Source: a virus. Taken from it: a DNA stretch of 52,792 nucleotides. Position numbers and translations under genes: made by a program. Below, in pieces: positions 25,457 to 30,690 of the stretch. Below the pieces are notes generated by a model. That model was not told the DNA's origin, made no database searches, and saw only the letters and a program-made list of their open reading frames with translations. The stretch covers positions 1 through 52,792 of IMG/VR virus record IMGVR_UViG_3300031659_000012. The stretch is one strand, 5' to 3'. The stretch's first letter is position 1; each line of letters opens with the position of its first letter.

Positions 25457-26551
25457 CTACTTTTTATCTGCTGCAAACATGTGGTTGTTATCCATAGCCC
25501 ACTTGGTGAGTTTCTTGTTCTGCATCGCCATAGAACGCTTTGAATACTTGGGGGCACGTACGCCATTGGCAAACATACCTTGTGCTTCGGTGTCGAGACG
25601 TGGCATGTAATCCATCCACGCATCCAGCCAATCCCGCTCCAAAGATGCTAACGTACGGTACACAACCATACATATAGCGGCAGCGCTGTCAGGCACCTTG
25701 GCGGTCTTTGGATCATCTTTGATAGACTGCAACGACGGTAGTTGATCCGACATCTTGACGAACGCCATCAAGTCCATTGCACCACGATCACCGATAGTAC
25801 CTATCAGGGCAGAGGTCAGCGTCTTATCGTTGAACAAGTGCCGTTGGTGTAGGATGTCAGACGCAGAGTGTAGCGAACGTGGGGTAACAAAGGCGGCGCG
25901 TTGCTGCTTGGGGTGGAAGATATACGGGTTCTCGTCGGGGTCTTTGATGTCCTCGAACGATGCGAACAAGTGCGGGTTATCTTTACACCAGCCAAGCAAG
26001 CTATGGTCGATACCAGCATTGATGCCCCATTCGATCCACTCCAAGTTGGTAGACTTGCGTATCTGTACGACGGTCATGCGATTACGTGCGTGAGGTGGTA
26101 GCATGTCACCCACACCTTCTGAACCTTTGTTCGTCGTTGCATACACGATGCTGTCAGGGTGCAATGTGTAGCTACCAATCTTGCGCTCCAAGATCAAACG
26201 TAGCAGAGCCAGCTTGACAGATGGATTAGCCTTGCCGAACTCGTCGATCATAATGATGACAGGCCCGTCCGTGTGCAGACCCAGTTCTTCGTTGGTGACA
26301 TAGCGAACGAACTTGCTGTTCTCGTCAATTTCCATAATCATCGGGATCATAATGTCACCAAGATCAAGGCTCGTGCAGTCTACGTAGAACGTCCTATGTG
26401 TTGGCTTGAGCTTGCCCAACTCACCGAGCGTTGATGATTTACCGTTACCGATGTCACCTTGGAATAGAACAGTACGTTGGTGGCCGATAGCCCCGACAAG
26501 GGTAACACCCTCGTCTAAGCTCAGTGAGTACATTTGTTGTGCAGTATTCAT
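25457..26551 (-). CDS. MoxR-type AAA+ ATPase, 364 aa
   Basis: Walker A GDIGNGKS (32-39) and Walker B VIIMIDE (98-104), then sensor-like TTNKGS and an Arg-containing PPHARNRM segment, match AAA+ ATPases of the MoxR/CobS group. The C-terminal region is helical with no known domain. MoxR enzymes act with VWA proteins to remodel or insert cofactors into partners, and the VWA gene lies just downstream. ATG follows ACAGGAGACTACC with a palindrome copy about 15 bases upstream, so expression is probably co-ordinated with other early genes. Confidence 0.9.
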   Translation of the reverse strand: MNTAQQMYSLSLDEGVTLVGAIGHQRTVLFQGDIGNGKSSTLGELGKLKPTHRTFYVDCTSLDLGDIMIPMIMEIDENSKFVRYVTNEELGLHTDGPVIIMIDEFGKANPSVKLALLRLILERKIGSYTLHPDSIVYATTNKGSEGVGDMLPPHARNRMTVVQIRKSTNLEWIEWGINAGIDHSLLGWCKDNPHLFASFEDIKDPDENPYIFHPKQQRAAFVTPRSLHSASDILHQRHLFNDKTLTSALIGTIGDRGAMDLMAFVKMSDQLPSLQSIKDDPKTAKVPDSAAAICMVVYRTLASLERDWLDAWMDYMPRLDTEAQGMFANGVRAPKYSKRSMAMQNKKLTKWAMDNNHMFAADKK

Positions 26552-26566
26552 GGTAGTCTCCTGTTA

Positions 26567-26584
26567 TTCGGGCAGATGCCCGAA
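26567..26584. repeat. 18-bp palindrome copy 5
   Basis: TTCGGGCAGATGCCCGAA (centre GA) between the 35-residue membrane peptide gene and the AAA ATPase start. Confidence 0.95.
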
Positions 26585-26586
26585 AG

Positions 26587-26694
26587 TTAAATTAACCCTG
26601 TGGCGTAAGCGCCCCAGATAATAAGTAAGGGTATGGCAAAGACTGCCAGCCCCCCGATTAGGTCGTACAAAAATTCTCGGATAGTACCTTTCAT
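26587..26694 (-). CDS. Single-pass membrane peptide, 35 aa
   Basis: ATG overlaps the stop of the 302-residue gene (TAATG). The peptide starts MKGTIREFLYDLIGG and continues as a hydrophobic helix (LAVFAIPLLIIWGAYATGLI) to its end. It would place a short N-terminal segment on one side and one helix in the membrane. Position between the 302-residue protein and MoxR ATPase suggests it is part of that module, perhaps anchoring it; a small toxin or holin-like role is also possible. Too short for most gene finders. Confidence 0.6.
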   Translation of the reverse strand: MKGTIREFLYDLIGGLAVFAIPLLIIWGAYATGLI

Positions 26695-27602
26695 TACATA
26701 TCCAGACTTGGCAGGGTAGCGATGGCTGCGGTTAGCTTCTCTTGCGTGTCAGCGCGAAGCGTTGGTGAGTTCTTGATTTGGTGCAGGTTTACCGGTTGAT
26801 TATTTTTGGTGAACGCTTCTTCTAGCTTGAGGCGCATTGCTTCCATTTGGCTATCACCTGTCACGTTACACGTACGTAACATGTCGATCAGTGACAAAGC
26901 ACCATCGAACACGGTATCATATAGCCTGTTACCTTTGCCCTCTTCGTTGACGTCAAGCTGTCGGACAAGTGTAGTCAGGTTATCATGTAGCCGCTTCCAA
27001 ACGTCATTCATCGCGCCCTTGATCTGCGCTGCGTACTGCGCGGCATACTGCGTCTGTATTTGCACCATGCCCTCGTTACCGATGTCGATACGAAAGTCAC
27101 CGCTGTCAGGTAGTGGGATGTAAGCCATACGAAATGCAAACTTACTCTCTAGCCCTGCGCGTGTTGGGTACTCGTCACGGTTAAACATGTCACCCAGTTT
27201 GGCCTGCGCTTCCATGATCTTCCACTCGTACACCTGCAAGAACTGCTCGGTCAGCCGGTAAAACTCTTGCTGTAGGTCAGTCATTACCTCGTGGTACTTG
27301 AAGTATTGCGCTGTCGTTAGTAGCCGTGACCCGTTGTCCGACCATGGCATTGTCATGCTGTAGTGCATGTTGCGTACGTTAGCGGCGAACTTCTGTACTG
27401 CGTCCAACTCGGCACAGTTACCCAGTAGGTTCTTAGACACATTGGCAACGCCCTTGTCAGCGTGGTTCGCGTCCGTCACATCCTCGGATGCTTTGCGATC
27501 TTTCTTACGTGCAGTCCAGACGCTTGCGTTGAAGTCAACGATCATAGCCGCTGATGATATGCTAGGCGCGGTGGCCTGCGGGGTTTGAAGTATCTCGTTC
27601 AT
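26694..27602 (-). CDS. Hypothetical protein next to MoxR/VWA module (possibly DUF3150-like), 302 aa
   Basis: Start at MNEILQTPQ after TGGAGATTACT; the apparent earlier ATG lies in the ribosome-binding region. The protein is largely helical with several long charged segments (LTEQFLQVYEWKIMEAQAKLGDMF and KGAMNDVWKRLHDNLTTLVRQLD). Proteins of this size beside phage MoxR/CobS-type ATPases are often DUF3150-like; I offer that only as a tentative match. First gene after a strong leftward promoter and a palindrome copy. The order 302-aa protein, membrane peptide, AAA, HTH, VWA forms a compact cassette. Confidence 0.7.
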   Translation of the reverse strand: MNEILQTPQATAPSISSAAMIVDFNASVWTARKKDRKASEDVTDANHADKGVANVSKNLLGNCAELDAVQKFAANVRNMHYSMTMPWSDNGSRLLTTAQYFKYHEVMTDLQQEFYRLTEQFLQVYEWKIMEAQAKLGDMFNRDEYPTRAGLESKFAFRMAYIPLPDSGDFRIDIGNEGMVQIQTQYAAQYAAQIKGAMNDVWKRLHDNLTTLVRQLDVNEEGKGNRLYDTVFDGALSLIDMLRTCNVTGDSQMEAMRLKLEEAFTKNNQPVNLHQIKNSPTLRADTQEKLTAAIATLPSLDM

Positions 27603-27620
27603 AGTAATCTCCATTTGTTA

Positions 27621-27638
27621 TTCGGGCAGGTGCCCGAA
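27621..27638. repeat. 18-bp palindrome copy 6
   Basis: TTCGGGCAGGTGCCCGAA in the leader of the 302-residue gene, about 30-50 bases downstream of the predicted transcript start. Confidence 0.95.
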
Positions 27639-27676
27639 AGGTTTGATTTATTTCGGTGAGTCTTCTCACTACCTAT

Positions 27677-27705
27677 AGTGTATCATAGGTAGTAAGTAAT
27701 GTCAA
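27677..27705 (-). promoter_or_regulatory. Leftward extended -10 promoter for the MoxR/VWA cassette
   Basis: On the minus strand TTGACA, a 17-base spacer and TGaTACACT (extended -10). Start predicted near 27670. It shares an ACTTGACAT core with the promoter near 28.5 kb and lies in the gap after the 65-residue gene. Confidence 0.75.
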
Positions 27706-27756
27706 GTAATGGGGTTTGGTGTCCCCTTGTGGTGTAACATGTTTAATCGTGGTCTT

Positions 27757-27954
27757 CTAGTCCCATTCACGTACACATTCGAGCGTAGTCACAAGCTCAT
27801 CGTAGAACGCCCATGCTTTGCAAGTTGGGCACTCGTCAAAGAACTCATCACACCTGTCTCCAACAAACGCGTACACAAGAGAATAGGTAGCGGTCAGCCG
27901 TTGATCCCATACCTTATCCGCGAACGGCAGTTCTTTTAGGTCTTCACTATTCAT
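27757..27954 (-). CDS. Hypothetical protein with CxxC pair, 65 aa
   Basis: ATG preceded by AGGAGATTGTG; a GTG three bases upstream is possible. Acidic protein with DRCDEFFDECPTCKAWAFYDEL, which contains CPTC and another Cys nearby; it could bind metal, but the His/Cys set is incomplete. It is the last gene of a short operon before the promoter of the MoxR/VWA cassette. Function unknown. Confidence 0.65.
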   Translation of the reverse strand: MNSEDLKELPFADKVWDQRLTATYSLVYAFVGDRCDEFFDECPTCKAWAFYDELVTTLECVREWD

Positions 27955-27963
27955 CACAATCTC

Positions 27964-28158
27964 CTAACGTGTTTTCTGGTTGAGGTGCAGCAAGTCTTCC
28001 TTGCGCGATATTAATGTGTAGCCCTGCTTTGGCAGTGGAGCTATGCACCACCCAAGTCTTTGCTCAGTGGCAGCAACGTCACCGCATTTGAGACAGACCC
28101 GATAGCCTAGCTTGGCGCGACCTACTGGGAACGTGTCCCCACAATCTTTGCACTTCAT
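27964..28158 (-). CDS. Zinc-ribbon protein, 64 aa
   Basis: ATG overlaps the upstream stop by one base. The N-terminus has CKDCGDTF and, 16 residues later, CLKCGD, a four-cysteine zinc ribbon. The rest is mixed with a basic end. Small zinc ribbons in phages often bind nucleic acid or host proteins. No other domain seen. Cotranscribed with the 73-residue gene from the leftward promoter near 28.5 kb. Confidence 0.72.
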   Translation of the reverse strand: MKCKDCGDTFPVGRAKLGYRVCLKCGDVAATEQRLGWCIAPLPKQGYTLISRKEDLLHLNQKTR

Positions 28159-28379
28159 TAGAATGCCACCTCGTCTTCTATCTTTGACGCAGCCAACATC
28201 CGCAGCATCAAGAACGATGTGTTGTCCGACAAGATAGTCAGGTTTAGCAAATGCACCGAGTTGCGTTCAATCCATGCCTCGGCAGTTACGATGTTAGTTG
28301 CTTCGTGGATTACTTTGTCCGAGTGGCATCGGGTCTTATCGCTCCAAGCGAACCCCTGAACTGTTACTGTCTGCTTCAT
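28158..28379 (-). CDS. Hypothetical protein, 73 aa
   Basis: First gene after a strong leftward promoter. Start chosen at MKQTVTVQGFAW, where TGGAGACTACT is the ribosome-binding site and an upstream ATG overlaps that site. Beta-rich N-terminus (VTVQGFAWSDKTRCHSDKVIHE) and a helical C-terminus. No family identified. Confidence 0.65.
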   Translation of the reverse strand: MKQTVTVQGFAWSDKTRCHSDKVIHEATNIVTAEAWIERNSVHLLNLTILSDNTSFLMLRMLAASKIEDEVAF

Positions 28380-28397
28380 AGTAGTCTCCATTTGTTA

Positions 28398-28415
28398 TTC
28401 GGGCATCTGCCCGAA
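28398..28415. repeat. 18-bp palindrome copy 7
   Basis: TTCGGGCATCTGCCCGAA (centre TC) in the leader of the 73-residue gene, between its start and the promoter at 28478-28506. Confidence 0.95.
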
Positions 28416-28477
28416 AGTGCTGTTAGTGTAGGGTTACGTAGTGATTCATTAAACTACGTCTTTACCGTCCATATAAC

Positions 28478-28506
28478 ATACTACCACATAGAGCGTGCGA
28501 TGTCAA
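28478..28506 (-). promoter_or_regulatory. Leftward extended -10 promoter before the 73-aa gene
   Basis: On the minus strand TTGACA, a 17-base spacer and TGgTAGTAT. Start predicted near 28471. Shares ACTTGACAT and similar upstream bases with the promoter at 27677-27705, so the two are probably controlled together. Confidence 0.75.
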
Positions 28507-28554
28507 GTTTTGGGGTGCGGTGGTGTCGCGTGGTGTCTGGTGGTAAGTCCTGTC

Positions 28555-28621
28555 AAGTTCCAACGTGTGTGTCTGTATGCTGCTGATTTAAAAAGAAAGT
28601 TCCAAAGTTCCAAAGTTCCAA
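28555..28621 (+). repeat. AAGTTCCAA iteron-like array, left side
   Basis: AAGTTCCAA at 28555-28563, then three overlapping copies with an 8-base step at 28597-28605, 28605-28613 and 28613-28621. The opposite orientation occurs on the other side of the AT-rich tract. Confidence 0.9.
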
Positions 28622-28680
28622 GGGTATATGTCAGGATTTGTGAAAGGGTTTTTAGCGAGAAAGTACCCTCTTACTCTCTC

Positions 28681-28710
28681 TAACAATATATTTATATATA
28701 TACTTATAAT
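28681..28710. other. AT-rich tract between inverted iteron arrays
   Basis: A run of about 30 bases almost entirely A/T (ATATATTTATATATATACTT core) lying between the two oppositely oriented arrays. Such easily melted tracts with flanking repeats are typical of DNA unwinding elements at origins. Confidence 0.6.
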
Positions 28711-28711
28711 C

Positions 28712-28790
28712 TTGGAACTTTGGAACTTTCTTCTACTTTCAATGCTTTACGAGCCGTTTGCTTGGAACTTCTTTGGAACTTCTGGAACTT
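28712..28790 (-). repeat. TTGGAACTT iteron-like array, right side
   Basis: Inverted-orientation copies at 28712-28720, 28720-28728, 28762-28770 and 28773-28781, plus a one-mismatch copy at 28782-28790. Two groups are each followed by a GGAACTTTCTTYTACTTTC unit, so the array itself is duplicated. Confidence 0.9.
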
Positions 28791-28848
28791 TCTTTTACTT
28801 TCAGATACTTAGATGCGTAGAGCTACTCTACTTACTGGTATCGGAAGT

Positions 28849-28866
28849 TTCGGGCAGTTGCCCGAA
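28849..28866. repeat. 18-bp palindrome copy 8
   Basis: TTCGGGCAGTTGCCCGAA (centre GT), at the end of the first 54-bp unit. Confidence 0.95.
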
Positions 28867-28958
28867 GTACAATCTAGTGACATCCTATGGGCTAACCCGT
28901 TTGGAACACGCGCAAACGTGTCATGCGTAGAGCTACTCTACTTACTGGTATCAGAACT

Positions 28959-28976
28959 TTCGGGCAGGTGCCCGAA
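28959..28976. repeat. 18-bp palindrome copy 9
   Basis: TTCGGGCAGGTGCCCGAA at the end of the second 54-bp unit, next to a leftward terminator. Confidence 0.95.
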
Positions 28977-28977
28977 T

Positions 28978-29002
28978 AAAAAAAGACCCGCCGAAGCGAG
29001 CC
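28978..29002 (-). terminator. Leftward intrinsic terminator (second)
   Basis: Read leftwards: GGCTCGC-TTCG-GCGGGTC followed by seven T residues. Stem has two G-T pairs and a UUCG tetraloop. It is the second terminator after the 192-residue gene. Confidence 0.78.
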
Positions 29003-29046
29003 TAGTAGAGCATTGTGGTGCAATGTATTGCCTAGATATCATAGGC

Positions 29047-29062
29047 GTTGCGTATACGCAAC
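29047..29062. repeat. 16-bp perfect palindrome between two terminators
   Basis: GTTGCGTATACGCAAC, a perfect inverted repeat without a spacer, different from the 18-bp family. Could be a protein-binding operator. Confidence 0.85.
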
Positions 29063-29068
29063 AAAACT

Positions 29069-29086
29069 TTCGGGCAGGTGCCCGAA
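29069..29086. repeat. 18-bp palindrome copy 10
   Basis: TTCGGGCAGGTGCCCGAA, lying just past the T run of the first leftward terminator. Confidence 0.95.
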
Positions 29087-29095
29087 AAAAGACAC

Positions 29096-29124
29096 AAAAA
29101 AAGGGGCCACCCGAAGGCAGCCCC
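29096..29124 (-). terminator. Leftward intrinsic terminator of the 192-aa gene
   Basis: Read leftwards: GGGGCTGCC-TTCG-GGTGGCCCC followed by seven T residues, 18 bases after the stop codon of the 192-residue gene. UUCG tetraloop with a 9-bp stem; a strong terminator. Confidence 0.9.
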
Positions 29125-29141
29125 TGTAGAATGTTATGTGG

Positions 29142-29720
29142 TTAGCAGAATGTTTTGACGAAACCCTTGAGAACCGCGATCGCATCGTCGTGCGCGAACG
29201 TGTCAGGGAATGGCTTGTCACCTTGCAACAATTTGGTGGCCTTTTCCATTAACGCGGCGAGGTCTTCAATGGCCGTCTTAGGCTCATTCGCGCCACCCGA
29301 TACGTATTCCTCAGGACATGCCAGCTTATGAGCCGTGATTAAGCCACGTCGCACAGTCTTGAGAAATTCGGTGCGGCGATCCTGCAACACCTTGCGCGAG
29401 GCCTTTTGCTCGGCTGGTGCATCCTTTGGCAATTTGGTGGCCAATTCTGCCCGCTCGGCTTTGGTATAACATACCATGCCAGCCGCTTCCACGCGAGCCG
29501 CGTATTGCTCGACAGACGCTGTGCTGTCCTTATTCTTAGCGGAAAGGTAATCGCTTGGCAGGATGCCCGCAGCAACTAGGTAGGCATACGTATGGGCTAG
29601 TTTGCCCTCGGCCTTGCGGACAATGTCCATTGCGCCCACCTCAACAATGTCGATACCTTCGACGTTAAACTTTATGCCAATGGTTGCTAGTGTCTCGGTC
29701 ATCTTTGAAATAGTTGTCAT
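29142..29720 (-). CDS. Hypothetical early protein, 192 aa
   Basis: First leftward gene after the divergent region and a monocistronic unit closed by its own terminator. Start at MTTISKMTETLATIGIKFN with AAGGAGAC upstream. Helical, charged protein (AERAELATKLPKDAPAEQKASRKVLQDRRTEFLKTVRRG), with a C-terminal region FAHDDAIAVLKGFVKTF. No domain recognised. Its place beside the divergent promoter region, alone in its transcript, suggests an early host-interaction or regulatory role. Confidence 0.7.
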   Translation of the reverse strand: MTTISKMTETLATIGIKFNVEGIDIVEVGAMDIVRKAEGKLAHTYAYLVAAGILPSDYLSAKNKDSTASVEQYAARVEAAGMVCYTKAERAELATKLPKDAPAEQKASRKVLQDRRTEFLKTVRRGLITAHKLACPEEYVSGGANEPKTAIEDLAALMEKATKLLQGDKPFPDTFAHDDAIAVLKGFVKTFC

Positions 29721-29842
29721 AGTGAAGTCTCCTTGTCTGAGATTGATCGTGCGCCAATCCCTTCTGACAACCAATCAATACCGCGCCATAACGTGTTATA
29801 CAATGGGTCTGCATACTAAATGATATTAAACCAAACTAAACG

Positions 29843-29875
29843 CCGTTGAAACTAAAACGCCGTCGAAACTAACTG
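29843..29875 (-). repeat. Two direct repeats in the divergent region
   Basis: AGTTTCAACGGCGTTT and AGTTTCGACGGCGTTT (minus strand), one difference, spaced by about one helical turn and a half. Possible activator or repressor sites for the leftward promoter. Confidence 0.75.
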
Positions 29876-29881
29876 ACTACA

Positions 29882-29899
29882 TTCGGGCACCTGCCCGAA
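29882..29899. repeat. 18-bp palindrome copy 11
   Basis: TTCGGGCACCTGCCCGAA in the divergent region, about 160 bases upstream of the 192-residue gene and the last copy on the right. Confidence 0.95.
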
Positions 29900-30033
29900 A
29901 CACGTTTTACAGAAGGGTACCCCGTCCCCACCCCCCGCGCTGTCATATAGGATTCCGCCGTAGTACTATTATTACTAATCCAGACGAATAAATTGGTATT
30001 TTTTGAAAACCCCCCGCCCCTCTTTAGAAACCC

Positions 30034-30062
30034 TTGCTAAAATTTTTTTTGTAACCTAGTAT
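30034..30062 (+). promoter_or_regulatory. Rightward promoter candidate for the terminase/late operon
   Basis: TTGCTA, a 17-base T-rich spacer and TAGTAT, about 30 bases before the small terminase ATG. Moderate match to sigma70; the only such pair in this gap on the plus strand. Confidence 0.5.
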
Positions 30063-30093
30063 TACGTTACCGGTTAACTACCTGCGAAATGAT

Positions 30094-30690
30094 ATGACAT
30101 TGAATCTAATGCCCGAACTAGGTGTACCCTTAGAGGATGAAGCAAAGCAGCTTCCGTTACCCAAACGCACCGCTGCGCTGGCTAAAACAGTGACAGAATT
30201 AGAGGGCCACGGGCTAAACACCACCCCAGACGAGGACGACAAAGAGGTTGCCGCTGTTTTAGCGACTGCGTTCGCGCGAGAACCAGACAAAACGTCCCGA
30301 AAAGTTACCAACAAACGCGCAGCGAAGCTAACGCCCCCATCTATTAAGATGGCAGGGGCTATAATAGAGGAATTTAACCACTCTGTAGTGGAATCTTCTA
30401 AGCAACTGCGCAACTTAGTAACAAACAAGCTCATCATAGAGTCAGAAAACCCTGATCCACGAGTACGTATGCGTGCTTTAGAGCTTATGGGTAAGATATC
30501 AGACGTAGGGTTGTTCACTGAGAAGTCCGAAGTGACCATTACCCACCAGACCACCGACGATATCAAAGAAAAACTCCGCAGTAAGCTGGCAAAGCTGGTA
30601 AACCCAGAGCCAGAGATAGAAGATGCCACCATTCTAACCGCTAGAACCCTAGACGTTGACGAAGAGTTCGGGTTTGACGACGATGACTGA
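30094..30690 (+). CDS. terS: Terminase small subunit, 198 aa
   Basis: First rightward gene and directly overlapping the large terminase. Layout fits a small terminase: disordered acidic N-terminus, central helical DNA-binding part with basic patches (TSRKVTNKRAAKLT), then a region PDPRVRMRALELMGKISDVGLF that resembles the oligomerisation part of phage TerS, and an acidic C-terminus. Weak ribosome-binding site; the ATG at 30109 is an alternative. It should bind packaging-site DNA and pass it to the large subunit. Confidence 0.75.
   Translation: MTLNLMPELGVPLEDEAKQLPLPKRTAALAKTVTELEGHGLNTTPDEDDKEVAAVLATAFAREPDKTSRKVTNKRAAKLTPPSIKMAGAIIEEFNHSVVESSKQLRNLVTNKLIIESENPDPRVRMRALELMGKISDVGLFTEKSEVTITHQTTDDIKEKLRSKLAKLVNPEPEIEDATILTARTLDVDEEFGFDDDD

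Larger units (their letters stand above)
28813..28976 (+). repeat. Duplicated 54-bp unit, 110-bp spacing
   Basis: Two copies (28813-28866 and 28923-28976) with only three differences. Each contains a GTAGAG-CTA-CTCTAC inverted repeat and ends in an 18-bp palindrome copy. Confidence 0.92.
28380..29141. other. Non-coding control region: promoter, iteron arrays, AT-rich tract, repeats, two terminators
   Basis: A 762-base stretch without a convincing gene. From left to right it holds a palindrome copy, a leftward promoter, an AAGTTCCAA array, an AT-rich tract, an inverted TTGGAACTT array, a duplicated 54-bp unit, two leftward intrinsic terminators, another palindrome copy and a separate 16-bp palindrome. 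Rightward open frames exist but consist of repeats and lack start signals. Best candidate for a replication origin and early control hub. Confidence 0.75.
29721..30093. other. Divergent intergenic region between early and late modules
   Basis: A 373-base gap between the leftward 192-residue gene and rightward terminase genes. It holds a palindrome copy, two copies of AGTTTCRACGGCGTTT (minus strand, about 29843-29875), a C-rich stretch near 29920-29940 and a rightward promoter candidate. A weak leftward -10/-35 pair (TTTCAA/TAATAT) may drive the 192-residue gene. No gene seen. Confidence 0.75.

Noticed and set aside
28380-29141. CRISPR array from the repeated short units
   Set aside because: Repeats are overlapping or only duplicated, with no constant repeat-spacer period and no cas genes except a stand-alone Cas4/RecB-like nuclease typical of phage replication modules.
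28251-29145. Rightward open frames across the 28.4-29.1 kb gap
   Set aside because: They are made of short DNA repeats and palindromes, lack ribosome sites, and are antisense to leftward promoters and terminators.
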